The notes under the pieces are model-generated. The model worked only from the letters and a program-made list of their open reading frames with translations, searched no databases and was not told the origin of the DNA. Below, piece after piece: positions 42,588 to 51,704 of a DNA stretch of 64,000 nt. Position 1 is the stretch's first letter. Each line of letters starts with the position of its first letter. A program made the translations under genes and the position numbers. The stretch is from positions 15,498 through 79,497 of the forward strand of contig JASSUK010000014.1 of assembly GCA_031963045.1 (NCBI GenBank), read 5' to 3'. Origin of the DNA: JASSUD01 sp031963045. GTDB taxonomy: Bacteria; Pseudomonadota; Gammaproteobacteria; Burkholderiales; Burkholderiaceae.

Positions 42588-42719
42588 GTAGGTTGGTGGT
42601 GAGGTACGAACCCCAACATGCAAACCACAGGCCTTTTTAAAACCTGCATATGCAGGTTGGAATTAATGTTAAAGGTCAGTGGTATGCATGTTGGGGTTCG
42701 TACCTCACCACCAACCTAC
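42588..42719. repeat. Family A palindromic repeat, full copy (A9) overlapping the rsgA stop codon
   Basis: The 132-bp element has both arms of the GAGGTACGAACC type, a well matched stem. Read on the minus strand, its end supplies the TAG of rsgA (42716-42718). Confidence 0.92.
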
Positions 42720-43636
42720 CCAACTAATTCCTGGTATAGCTTATAGCGTTTTTGCTCAATTTGTCCTTCCTGTACAGCGGCTCGAATAGCGCAATCAGGC
42801 TCTTTTAAGTGACGGCAGTTGTAAAAACGGCACCGCTTAAGAAAAGGCTGGAACTCAACAAAAGCATCCTCCAAATCTTCTTTGCTTAAATGGTCTAGGC
42901 CAAATGCTTGAAACCCTGGCGAATCAATAAGGGCGGCATTTTTGGGTTCAATAGTGCCCAAGCCACTATCTAATACTCCCAAATCATAAAAATGTGTGGC
43001 GGTGGTGGTGTGCTTTCCGGTGCCCAGTGCCTGTGAAATTTCCCGGGTGAGTACCTTTGCATGCGGAATAAAATGGTTGATCAAGGTCGATTTTCCGGTA
43101 CCTGATTGACCTAAAACAAGGGTAGTGCGGCCTGCGAGGTGAGGGGTGAGCGCATCCCATGCAGCTTCCCCTTGCGTGGCTAGGGAGAGCTCCAGTATGG
43201 GATACCCTAAATGCTTATAGCTTTGCAGGCTTTCCCGCGCGAGAGGTAGAGCGGCTTCCAGGTCTATTTTATTGAGCACGATCAATACCGATAAACCCGC
43301 TGCTTGACTTGCCACTAAGGTACGCCCGAGCAATACCTCATTAGGACGCGGAGCAGTCGCTAACATAATGAGCACTTGATCTAAGTTAGCTGCGAAGCGC
43401 CTAGATTTGCGACCCTCTGATCGATATAAAAGGTTGCGTCTGGGCAAAATGCTCACAATCAAACCCTGATCAGCAGAGCAACGCTCATAATGCACCCAAT
43501 CTCCAACTGCCACCCCTTCCTTGACACGTACAAAGCAGGGCAACACGGTTTGCAGAGGACCCCTTTCCTGTGGCATGACTCCATAGTGGCGGCCGTAGGC
43601 TGCAATAACGCGCCCAACTTCTTGTGTTTTTTTCAT
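42716..43636 (-). CDS. rsgA: Small ribosomal subunit biogenesis GTPase RsgA
   Basis: RsgA is a circularly permuted GTPase for 30S maturation. The start chosen is ATG 43636 (306 aa); a GTG at 43660 would add 8 residues. After an OB-fold the GTPase motifs come in permuted order: NKIDL, then P-loop GQSGTGKST, then DSPGF, and a C-terminal zinc cluster C-x-FYNCRHLKEPDC. The stop codon is part of a family A repeat and the last residues QELVG may have been altered by it. Confidence 0.95.
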   Translation of the reverse strand: MKKTQEVGRVIAAYGRHYGVMPQERGPLQTVLPCFVRVKEGVAVGDWVHYERCSADQGLIVSILPRRNLLYRSEGRKSRRFAANLDQVLIMLATAPRPNEVLLGRTLVASQAAGLSVLIVLNKIDLEAALPLARESLQSYKHLGYPILELSLATQGEAAWDALTPHLAGRTTLVLGQSGTGKSTLINHFIPHAKVLTREISQALGTGKHTTTATHFYDLGVLDSGLGTIEPKNAALIDSPGFQAFGLDHLSKEDLEDAFVEFQPFLKRCRFYNCRHLKEPDCAIRAAVQEGQIEQKRYKLYQELVG

Positions 43637-43826
43637 GGGTATGTAGAGGTGATGGAGCACAAAGAAAGCCCAACGCTATCAAAGCGTGAGGCTTTTGCAT
43701 GCCTATGCTGTAAGGGTATCTAATATATAAAAGTATCTTGAGACAGTTTCCTACCTCTTCAAAAAAATGCGTTAGAAGCATGAGTCGCTTCTAAACTGTA
43801 TCCACTACTTTAGGCCTAATCGTACT

Positions 43827-44411
43827 ATGAATGTACCACCCTCTTCAGTTTTAAATGAAACCCACCTTGTTTGGCTTGATATGGAAATGACAGGGCTGCA
43901 ACCGCTTACAGACCGCATTTTAGAAGTTGCAGTAGTCGTGACCAATAGCCTGTTAGAAGTCATCGCAGAAGGCCCAACCCTAGCAGTACACCAATCAGAT
44001 GAAGTACTAGCAGGAATGGATGCATGGAATCAAAAAATGCACGGCCGTTCTGGTTTGATCGAGCGCGTACGCGCTTCTGAATATAGTGAAAAGCGCGCTA
44101 GCGCTGAAATATTGGCTTTTTTACAGTGCTATATACCAGCGGGCAAATCTCCCTTATGCGGAAACTCTATCTGCCAAGATCGCCGATTTATGGCCACTTG
44201 GATGCCTGAATTGGAAGCTTTTTTTCATTATCGTAATTTAGATGTCAGTACGCTAAAGGAACTCTGTAAGCGCTGGCAGCCCACCATAGCGAAAGGATTT
44301 ACAAAAGAAGCAAGCCACACCGCTTTAGCCGATGTATATGAATCAATTGAGGAATTACGTTATTACCGTACGCATTTTTTACGGTTAGATGCATCTGAAG
44401 TTTCGCTATAA
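43827..44411 (+). CDS. orn: Oligoribonuclease
   Basis: Orn degrades short RNA oligonucleotides such as pGpG, finishing RNA decay. The 194-aa protein has the DEDDh exonuclease residues: D and E in VWLDMEMTGLQP, the middle D in NSICQDRRFM, and H...D in SHTALADVYESIEELRYY. Length is slightly above the usual 180. It is divergent from rsgA. Confidence 0.95.
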   Translation: MNVPPSSVLNETHLVWLDMEMTGLQPLTDRILEVAVVVTNSLLEVIAEGPTLAVHQSDEVLAGMDAWNQKMHGRSGLIERVRASEYSEKRASAEILAFLQCYIPAGKSPLCGNSICQDRRFMATWMPELEAFFHYRNLDVSTLKELCKRWQPTIAKGFTKEASHTALADVYESIEELRYYRTHFLRLDASEVSL

Positions 44412-44503
44412 CGCACTCCTATTCGAAAAAATCCCCAACGAGATTAAGCATTTTTTCTGGGGCTGCGCTGATTAATCGCCACTTTTGAAGTGCCAGCTAA
44501 AAG

Positions 44504-45010
44504 TCAGATAGCTGGCTCCACGCGCTGATAAGTAACAAAAGCATAGTCAAAATCATTCGGCGGTGCGCTGTGGTGTGTTTCTCTTTGGACTTCCTGCCAT
44601 GCATGGGCTTGGAGGGTTGGGAAGAAGGTGTCGCCTTCAAAGTCTTGATCGATTTCTGTCAAAATGAGTTTTTGCGCTTGTGGTAAGCCTGCCGCATAGA
44701 GTTGTGCGCCGCCAATTAAAAATGCTTCGGTGTGGCCTTGAGCTTCACAAGCTGCAAGAGCGCTCTCTAGGCTTGGTGCGTGCATACAGCCTGCCATAAC
44801 TCGCTCTGCATTCCTGGAGATAACCCAGTTGGGCCGACCGGGTAATGCTCTGCCAATGGATTCATGGGTATGTCGCCCCATAATGATGGGCTTGCCTAGT
44901 GTAGTTCGCTTAAAAAATGCCAGATCTTCAGGAAAATGCCAGGGCAGGGTATTGCCTTTGCCAATAACGCCATTGCGTGCACGGGCAGCGATTAGGGAGA
45001 GGGTAATCAT
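44504..45010 (-). CDS. folA: Dihydrofolate reductase
   Basis: FolA reduces dihydrofolate with NADPH. The 168-aa protein opens MITLSLIAARARNGVIGKGN, with LPWHFPEDLAFFKRTT around the catalytic Asp/Glu, the NADPH site IIMGRHTHESIG and FLIGGAQLY. It lies 17 bp behind thyA, the common thyA-folA pair that restores the folate cofactor used by ThyA. Confidence 0.95.
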   Translation of the reverse strand: MITLSLIAARARNGVIGKGNTLPWHFPEDLAFFKRTTLGKPIIMGRHTHESIGRALPGRPNWVISRNAERVMAGCMHAPSLESALAACEAQGHTEAFLIGGAQLYAAGLPQAQKLILTEIDQDFEGDTFFPTLQAHAWQEVQRETHHSAPPNDFDYAFVTYQRVEPAI

Positions 45011-45027
45011 AAAGAGAGCGGGCTGCT

Positions 45028-45861
45028 TTAAATGGCGATAGGGGCGGCAATGGAAGGGTGGAATTGATAGCCTTCTATCTGAAAATCTTCAAATTGGTAA
45101 TCAAATAGGCTGGCAGGCTTACGGGCAATAGTAAGGTGGGGTAGTGGATAGCAAGGCCTGGATAGCAATAAATGGACTTGCTCAAGGTGGTTGCTGTACA
45201 GGTGGCAGTCACCTGCTGTCCAGACTAATTCGCCTACTTCAAGCTTACATTGCTGCGCTAGCATATGTGTGAGTAGCGCATAGCTTGCGATATTAAAAGG
45301 CGTGCCCAGAAAAACATCTTGGCTGCGGCAATATAGTAGGGTGCTCAGCCGCCCATTTTGTACATAAAACTGTGCGAAGCAGTGGCAAGGAGCGAGTGCC
45401 ATACGGCCTGCATGCACATTTTCAACGGGTGAGAGGCGCTCATCTGGGAAGTCTGCCACATTTAAGGCTGTGAGCAATAGGCGGCGAGAATCCGGGCGCG
45501 CTTGAATATCCTCGACTAAGCGGGCGAGTTGATCAATCGTGCCACCATCTGGCTTAGGCCAAAAGCGCCATTGATGCCCATAGACAGGGCCTAATTGTCC
45601 ATTCTCATCTGCCCATTCATCCCAGATACTCACTCCATGTGCATGTAGATAATCTAGCTGCGTATCCCCTTTTAAAAACCAGAGCAGCTCATGGATGACG
45701 CTTTTGAGGTGAATTTTTTTCGTGGTGACGAGCGGAAACCCTTTGGCTAGATCAAACCGGAGCTGCCGGCCAAACACACTTAAAGTGCCAGTGCCTGTTC
45801 GGTCAGCTTTGGGGCTGCCGTTTTCTAGGATGTCTTGTAAGAGAGCGTGATATTGCTGCAT
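45028..45861 (-). CDS. thyA: Thymidylate synthase
   Basis: ThyA methylates dUMP with methylenetetrahydrofolate to make dTMP. The start chosen is ATG 45861 (277 aa; MQQYHALLQDILENG); the longer frame to 45945 would run into fumC. The catalytic Cys is in LAPCHCFAQFYV and the dUMP-binding Arg in DSRRLLLTALN, with the C-terminal YQFHPSIAAPIAI. Slightly longer than the 264-residue E. coli enzyme. No ribosome-binding site is obvious. Confidence 0.95.
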   Translation of the reverse strand: MQQYHALLQDILENGSPKADRTGTGTLSVFGRQLRFDLAKGFPLVTTKKIHLKSVIHELLWFLKGDTQLDYLHAHGVSIWDEWADENGQLGPVYGHQWRFWPKPDGGTIDQLARLVEDIQARPDSRRLLLTALNVADFPDERLSPVENVHAGRMALAPCHCFAQFYVQNGRLSTLLYCRSQDVFLGTPFNIASYALLTHMLAQQCKLEVGELVWTAGDCHLYSNHLEQVHLLLSRPCYPLPHLTIARKPASLFDYQFEDFQIEGYQFHPSIAAPIAI

Positions 45862-45908
45862 GAGGATGTTGGGCAGGTAAATAAGTTTGAGAGAGCGGCC
45901 AGCTGCAT

Positions 45909-47327
45909 TTACTTGATACCTACCATTGCTCGTGGTTGTACCCATTCGTCAAACTGCTCAGAGGTCACATATTGCAGAGCAATGGCTGCTGCTTTGAGCG
46001 TAGTGCCTTCTTTGTGTGCTTTTTTGGCGATTTGTGCAGCTTTGTCGTATCCGATATGCGGGTTGAGGGCCGTCACTAGCATGAGTGATTCATGTAGCAG
46101 TATCTCAATGCGTGGCAGATTAGGTTCAATGCCGCGTGCGCAATGGGATTCAAAGCTGCGTGCTCCATCTGCTAATAGCCTGATAGATTGGAGGACATTG
46201 TGCGCAATCATCGGGCGGAATACATTGAGTTCGAAGTTACCACTTGCCCCGCCCATATTCACTGCAACATCGTTGCCAAATACCTGGCAGCACAGCATGG
46301 TGACAGCTTCTGATTGCGTGGGATTGACTTTGCCCGGCATGATGGAGCTGCCGGGTTCATTTTCCGGTATGGAAATTTCACCTAGACCACAGCGTGGGCC
46401 ACTTGCTAGCCAACGAATATCGTTGGCAATTTTCATAAGGCTGGCTGCAATGGTTTTCAATGCACCGTGTGCGTGGACCAGTGCATCTGCTGCTGCCATG
46501 ACTTCAAATTTATTGGGTGCCGTAACAAAGGGGAGGGCAGTGAGCCGTGCAATTTCAGCGGCTACTTTCTCTGCAAATGCAGGATGGGAATTGAGGCCAG
46601 TGCCTACGGCTGTGCCGCCCAGTGCTAATTCATAGAGATGGGGTAAAGCGGCTTCGAGATGGATAATTCCATGATCTAACTGCGCTACATAGCCTGAGAA
46701 TTCTTGTCCGAGGGTGATGGGCGTCGCATCTTGTAAATGCGTGCGGCCGATTTTGACAATGTCTGTAAAGGCTTGTGATTTGGAATGTAGCGTGGTGCGT
46801 AATGTGCGTAGGGCAGGGAGTAGATGGCCTACGATGCCTTCTGCTGCAGCAATATGCATTGCAGTGGGAAAGACGTCATTAGACGATTGCCCTCGATTTA
46901 CTTCATCGTTAGGGTGTACTTTGCGCTGCTCTCCGCGTTCGCCGCCCAGTAATTCACTGGCTCGGTTTGCAAGTACCTCATTGAGGTTCATATTCGTTTG
47001 TGTACCCGAACCCGTTTGCCATACCACGAGCGGGAATTCTTGGCGATGCTGTAGTGCTAATACCTCATCGGCTGCAGCGATGATGGCTTTGGCTTTGGCG
47101 GTATCCAGTAAACCTAAATCTGCATTCACTTGTGCGCTAGCGCGTTTGACAATAGCCAGCGCGCGAATAAGCTCAATAGCTTGTTTTTCATGAGAGATAT
47201 TGAAGTTTTGAAGAGAGCGCTGTGTTTGAGCTCCCCATAAACGCTCTCCTGGTACTTCAATGTCCCCAAAAGTATCGCGTTCAATGCGGGTGGGATGGGC
47301 AGAGGAATGAGAGGTATGCATATTCAA
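45909..47327 (-). CDS. fumC: Fumarate hydratase class II
   Basis: FumC adds water to fumarate to form malate in the TCA cycle and needs no metal cluster. The 472-aa protein opens with ERDTFGDIEVPGERLWGAQTQ and contains the family signature GSSIMPGKVNPTQSE, with active-site residues in the SSNDVFPTAMHIA and GRTHLQDATPITLGQE blocks. It is upstream of thyA on the same strand with a 47-bp gap. Confidence 0.97.
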   Translation of the reverse strand: MNMHTSHSSAHPTRIERDTFGDIEVPGERLWGAQTQRSLQNFNISHEKQAIELIRALAIVKRASAQVNADLGLLDTAKAKAIIAAADEVLALQHRQEFPLVVWQTGSGTQTNMNLNEVLANRASELLGGERGEQRKVHPNDEVNRGQSSNDVFPTAMHIAAAEGIVGHLLPALRTLRTTLHSKSQAFTDIVKIGRTHLQDATPITLGQEFSGYVAQLDHGIIHLEAALPHLYELALGGTAVGTGLNSHPAFAEKVAAEIARLTALPFVTAPNKFEVMAAADALVHAHGALKTIAASLMKIANDIRWLASGPRCGLGEISIPENEPGSSIMPGKVNPTQSEAVTMLCCQVFGNDVAVNMGGASGNFELNVFRPMIAHNVLQSIRLLADGARSFESHCARGIEPNLPRIEILLHESLMLVTALNPHIGYDKAAQIAKKAHKEGTTLKAAAIALQYVTSEQFDEWVQPRAMVGIK

Positions 47328-47376
47328 TGACTATCCAACGAAAAATGAGAGTGCAAAAAGAAAGAGGGAAACTATA

Positions 47377-47408
47377 ACAAAGAAGGGCCCCGATGGGCCC
47401 TTCTTTGT
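47377..47408 (-). terminator. Hairpin terminator between the lytic transglycosylase gene and fumC
   Basis: ACAAAGAAGGGCCC (47377-47390) pairs with GGGCCCTTCTTTGT (47395-47408) around CGAT, a perfect 14-bp stem 20 bp beyond the transglycosylase stop. Confidence 0.75.
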
Positions 47409-47428
47409 AAAAAGAGCGCGCAAATCTG

Positions 47429-48391
47429 CTATCCGCGCATAGCGGTTGTTTTCGCTATAGTTTGTGAGCGCGTTGAAGAACGTGCTGTTTTACGGGCTTT
47501 GGATCTCGTGGAGGGTTTTGCAACTTTGATAGTGGGTTCTTCTGCATAGATTACTTCACGTAAACGTGTACGTTCAGATAGGACACGGGCGCCATACCCG
47601 CCATCTCCTCGGGCACTTGAGCCTACATAACGTCGCAGGCCTGCTTTCAGAGAGCCGGTGCTAACGATGTAATTGCGCAGTACGATGGCCCCTACTTTGA
47701 TATTAGAAAAAGGATCGAGTGCAGCAATGGGGCCGCCAAAATTATTAAATTTCTCTGCATGTAGCGAAGACATCACTTGCATTAATCCTTGTGCGCCAAC
47801 CCCACTTTCAGCAAATGGATTAAAGCTAGATTCCACTGCCATAACAGCGAGTAATAGCAGAGGGTCGAGGCCGGTTTCTCGACCGGTTTCAAATGCCACG
47901 CGCACAATTTGTTGTAAGGGATCATGCGCTACGCGATATCGACGAGCTAAATAGCGTGCGATTAAGGCTTGGTCATGCTCTGAGCTTAGTATGCGGTCAT
48001 CTCGTGCTGCAGCATCCACACGTTCAGAAGACATGGAACGTACTAATGTACTCAAGGAGAGCGGGGTGGGACCTAATATTGCCTCACTTGTCGTTAAGCC
48101 TGAAACCGAACTGGTATTGGATGACGATGCCAGAATGGGGTTATCCAGATCTTGATTAGCGTCTGGCTCGAGTGTGGGGTTGAGTTCGCTAACAATAGTA
48201 AAAAAAGGAAGGAGCCGGGTTGCAAAAGGATCGCGCCATTGTGGGCGCAGCCATAATGCTAAAAGGCTGGTGAGTGCAATCAAACCTACTGCACTTAGGA
48301 AATGTTGGCTATAGCGTGTACTACGCTGCACAATCCAACGCACAGTATTAGAAAAAGGCCAGTCTGATTGCCAAAAAATTCTAGAATTCAT
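47429..48391 (-). CDS. Lytic transglycosylase (SLT domain)
   Basis: The enzyme cleaves peptidoglycan glycan strands with anhydromuropeptide formation. The start chosen is ATG 48391 (320 aa), preceded by GGAGAG 7 bases upstream; the earlier ATG at 48406 overlaps that site. One N-terminal membrane helix (about 30-48; HFLSAVGLIALTSLLALWL) anchors it. The SLT domain (about 160-275) has the catalytic Glu in AVESSFNP, then GAQGLMQVM and the conserved DPFSNIKVGAIVLRNYI. The last 45 residues are Lys/Arg/Thr-rich. Confidence 0.9.
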   Translation of the reverse strand: MNSRIFWQSDWPFSNTVRWIVQRSTRYSQHFLSAVGLIALTSLLALWLRPQWRDPFATRLLPFFTIVSELNPTLEPDANQDLDNPILASSSNTSSVSGLTTSEAILGPTPLSLSTLVRSMSSERVDAAARDDRILSSEHDQALIARYLARRYRVAHDPLQQIVRVAFETGRETGLDPLLLLAVMAVESSFNPFAESGVGAQGLMQVMSSLHAEKFNNFGGPIAALDPFSNIKVGAIVLRNYIVSTGSLKAGLRRYVGSSARGDGGYGARVLSERTRLREVIYAEEPTIKVAKPSTRSKARKTARSSTRSQTIAKTTAMRG

Positions 48392-48703
48392 GGGGAAGCT
48401 CTCCATGTAAATTAAGATACTGCTTAGAACCTATTTAAACTGCATAGGTTCCAAAAATTTGCTTGAGGCACAAAAAAATGTTGTTAAATCAAGCAATGCT
48501 TACCATTACCACCACAGGCTAATTATTTGCCAAAAACCTAATGTGGCACTGGGCTATGTAGCTGAACATGGTCCAAAACAGGGGCGAATTTTACCAGGGT
48601 TTGAAAAAACTGCTTGAGCATGTCGGATTAGCGCAACCATAGCTTGCATTTTTTAGGTGAGTCCTCCTAAAAAATGGGGCGAGGTATAGAGAGGAAAAGT
48701 CAT

Positions 48704-50407
48704 ATGAAATATCGGGATCTACGAGATTTCGTGCACCAACTTGAAACAGTGGGCGAGCTAGTGCGTGTCAACGTACCCGTGTCTCCTGTGCTAGAGATGA
48801 CCGCGCTGTGCGATAAGGCGCTTAAAAAAGAAGGTCCTGCATTATTGTTTGAACAACCAATTGGCTACTCGATGCCCGTTTTAGGGAACCTCTTTGGTAC
48901 TACGCATCGGGTAGCTTTAGGTCTAGGGGTGGATATACAGGCAAAGCGTGCAAAAAAAGGAAGAGCAGAAGCGTCAAATAGTGAGGCTGTAAAAAATGAT
49001 GAGCAGCATGCATTGCGCTCACTGCGCGATATTGGTGTGCTGTTATCCGCGCTTAAAGAACCAGAGCCTCCTAAAGGAATAAAAGAAGTCGGTCGACTTT
49101 TTCAGTTAGCTAAAGCTGTGTGGGATATGGCGCCTAAAACGGTGCGCGCTCCTGTCTGTCAGGAATGCGTTTGGGAGGGGGATGATGTAGATCTGCAACG
49201 TTTACCGGTTCAAACCTGCTGGCCGGCCGATATAGGGCCTTTGATAACGTGGGGGCTTACCATCACACGTGGCCCGCAAAAACCACGCCAAAACCTGGGA
49301 ATTTATCGCCAACAAGTGCTTGGGCCTCGTCATTTAATAATGCGTTGGCTTGCCCATCGTGGAGGAGCATTAGATTTTTTAGAATTTACCAAAGCCAACC
49401 CGGGCCAACCATATCCTGTAGCCGTAGCCTTAGGAGCTGACCCTGCGACTATTCTAGGCGCGGTGACTCCTATTCCAGACACGCTATCGGAGTATCAATT
49501 TGCGGGACTGTTACGAGGCTCAAAAACAGAGCTAGCACGCTGCTTGACCCCCGGATTAGAGAATCTCCAAGTGCCCGCACGCGCTGAAATCGTACTGGAA
49601 GGGTTTATTTACCCGCAAGGCCATAGCAAAAGCACCTACAGGCCCGATGATGCCAACAGATTAAAAGCCTATTCAGATGCTTGGAGTAGTGCGGATGGTT
49701 TGTTGCAGATACCTGCTCGTCCTACTCACGGTGCCGCAGCATGCTATGAATATGCGCTGGAAGGCCCTTATGGAGATCACACAGGCTATTACAATGAAGC
49801 GGAATGGTTTCCTGTAATGACCGTTGAGCGCATCACTATGCGCCGCGATGCGATATACCACTCCACCTATACCGGTAAACCCCCTGATGAGCCTGCTATT
49901 TTAGGTGTGGCTCTGAATGAAGTGTTTGTGCCTTTACTACAAAAGCAATTTCCTGAAATTGTTGATTTTTATCTCCCTCCTGAAGGGTGCAGTTATCGAT
50001 TGGCACTCGTGAAAATCCGAAAACGCTATCCTGGTCATGCTAAGCGAGTCATGTTTGGCGTATGGAGCTTTTTGCGCCAGTTTATGTATACAAAATGGAT
50101 TATCGTGGTGGATGAAGATATTGATATTAGAGATTGGAAATCTATTATTTGGGCACTCACCACACGCGTAGATCCGCAACGCGATACGGTACTAGTCGAT
50201 AATACGCCGATAGATTATCTAGATTTTGCCTCGCCTATTTCTGGCCTGGGTTCAAAAATTGGGTTGGATGCCACCAATAAATGGCCAGGAGAAACGCAGC
50301 GTGAATGGGGGCGCTCTATTGAAATGACTGAAGCAGCCATAGCGCGTGCAGATGCACTGTATGCGGATATAGAAGACATGGCATCATTGAAAAAAGGTAT
50401 CTCCTAA
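48704..50407 (+). CDS. ubiD: 4-hydroxy-3-polyprenylbenzoate decarboxylase
   Basis: UbiD removes the carboxyl group in ubiquinone synthesis using prenylated FMN. The start chosen is ATG 48704 (567 aa; MKYRDLRDFVHQLETVGELV) with GAGGAAAAG 4-12 bases ahead. Recognisable blocks are LPVQTCWPADIGPLITWGL, NLGIYRQQVLGPRHLIMRW and the C-terminal QRDTVLVDNTPIDYLDFASP. A charged insertion at about 83-110 (KRAKKGRAEASNSEAVKNDE) makes it longer than the 490-520 residues of relatives. Confidence 0.94.
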   Translation: MKYRDLRDFVHQLETVGELVRVNVPVSPVLEMTALCDKALKKEGPALLFEQPIGYSMPVLGNLFGTTHRVALGLGVDIQAKRAKKGRAEASNSEAVKNDEQHALRSLRDIGVLLSALKEPEPPKGIKEVGRLFQLAKAVWDMAPKTVRAPVCQECVWEGDDVDLQRLPVQTCWPADIGPLITWGLTITRGPQKPRQNLGIYRQQVLGPRHLIMRWLAHRGGALDFLEFTKANPGQPYPVAVALGADPATILGAVTPIPDTLSEYQFAGLLRGSKTELARCLTPGLENLQVPARAEIVLEGFIYPQGHSKSTYRPDDANRLKAYSDAWSSADGLLQIPARPTHGAAACYEYALEGPYGDHTGYYNEAEWFPVMTVERITMRRDAIYHSTYTGKPPDEPAILGVALNEVFVPLLQKQFPEIVDFYLPPEGCSYRLALVKIRKRYPGHAKRVMFGVWSFLRQFMYTKWIIVVDEDIDIRDWKSIIWALTTRVDPQRDTVLVDNTPIDYLDFASPISGLGSKIGLDATNKWPGETQREWGRSIEMTEAAIARADALYADIEDMASLKKGIS

Positions 50408-50473
50408 GCGCATTTTCTCAATGCGTTCAGGAGAATAGGGTGCCATGATTTTGGAAGCGTATAAAAAGACTGC

Positions 50474-51298
50474 TTAAACGCAGGTAATCATAACCGTATG
50501 CGTATTAGGATCCATGCTAGACAGATCGACGCCTAAAGAGGCTCTTGGATCGTGCGTTTCGATACTATGTCTACTTCTTATGCTGCTTCTTAAGAAAGTC
50601 TCTTGTCTTCTTACCTCATTATATTCTGCTGTCTGTGGCATAGAGTTTTGAGCCTCTTTATCGAGCGTATCTATAGAAAAATCAATATAGTCTAAAAGAC
50701 CGTTATGAATTTCTGATACGGTGGCTAGATCCTTATATTTAACTTTATGCAATTGAGCGCGTGTATAGTCATGTAGAAATAAAAAAAAGACTATTAAGCT
50801 AGCTATAAGAGGGATGCTGGTATGAGCAGGATTATCTTCTCTTAATATTCCAGTTGATATTAATGGTCTCAATGAACACACTACTAATGTGACAGAAATA
50901 ATTGCCAGATCTTTTCGTTCGGCTCGAGGATTAAATGGGTTGATACACATCATTAAATTATTTTCTCGAACGCGTGTGTTAATATTTTTAAGCTCGTTTA
51001 TTTTTTTTGTTGGAGGCAGGCTGCAAAAAATAGTGTGTTCAAAATTTTCTATAATTGAGTTCAGGTTTTCCTTTTTGTTTTTTAATATATTGGTTTCTTT
51101 CTGAAATATATTTTTTTGAATAAATCCTTTGCATCCACTTATACTTATATTATTTAATTTTTTGTTAAAATAAATGATGCCTTCTTGTATGGTGGTATTA
51201 AATTTTCCTTGTCTAGAGGAGTTTTTTCCTGATGCGTTTACTTTTGAAGATTGATTTATACATATAGTTGGGCGAGTCATTAAGTCTATACTATACAT
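50474..51298 (-). CDS. AT-rich orphan membrane protein
   Basis: I do not recognise this 274-aa protein. The first 120 residues are polar and Lys/Asn-rich; two membrane helices follow at about 131-147 (LAIISVTLVVCSLRPLIS) and 160-178 (SIPLIASLIVFFLFLHDY), then a charged tail. No signal peptide. The codon use is AT-rich compared with ubiD beside it, and the gene is antisense to its neighbours. It could be an inclusion- or host-membrane protein, but nothing in the sequence proves this. Confidence 0.6.
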   Translation of the reverse strand: MYSIDLMTRPTICINQSSKVNASGKNSSRQGKFNTTIQEGIIYFNKKLNNISISGCKGFIQKNIFQKETNILKNKKENLNSIIENFEHTIFCSLPPTKKINELKNINTRVRENNLMMCINPFNPRAERKDLAIISVTLVVCSLRPLISTGILREDNPAHTSIPLIASLIVFFLFLHDYTRAQLHKVKYKDLATVSEIHNGLLDYIDFSIDTLDKEAQNSMPQTAEYNEVRRQETFLRSSIRSRHSIETHDPRASLGVDLSSMDPNTHTVMITCV

Positions 51299-51704
51299 TC
51301 TGAATATATCCTATGGTATTAAATTGTATTGCGTTGTGCGTGGCAAGATAATAAGTTTTCTTTATTTTTCTTGTTGTGAAGAAAGGCGGAATAATATGGA
51401 GGTTCATGCTAAGAGGTTTCTGGTATTTTTAATGAAATTTACCTATTACATACTAAACTCGCGCTATCCGGTGGCGTGCGGTCTTTTTTTCTATCTAATT
51501 AGAATCGCGCTTGTACGAAGCGTTTTTTTCAGATAACCCTCAGCCTGCTAGCAGAGCTCTCTTTCCCTGTTGGCATCTGTATTTTTAAGTAAATACTCTA
51601 CACTCCATGCACTTTATAAACAGGGCAAACCGCCGTGTGTTTTGTATGGTTCGCAATCTTTTTTGCGTATACAAATTTATGTAAAAGGTGATGGAGTGTT
51701 ATTT
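51299..51704. other. Intergenic stretch, possible leader
   Basis: About 400 bp lie between the orphan membrane protein and the lipoprotein gene. The frame at 51324-51536 (70 codons) is Phe/Cys/Arg-rich, lacks a clear ribosome-binding site and is not called. The frame open from 51570 joins the lipoprotein but lacks a signal-like start before 51705. Confidence 0.35.

Noticed and set aside
45862..45945. Longer thyA start
   Set aside because: The extra residues run into the 3' end of fumC and do not match ThyA.
51324..51536. 70-codon plus-strand frame
   Set aside because: No convincing ribosome-binding site or recognisable feature; AT-rich spacer yields such frames by chance.
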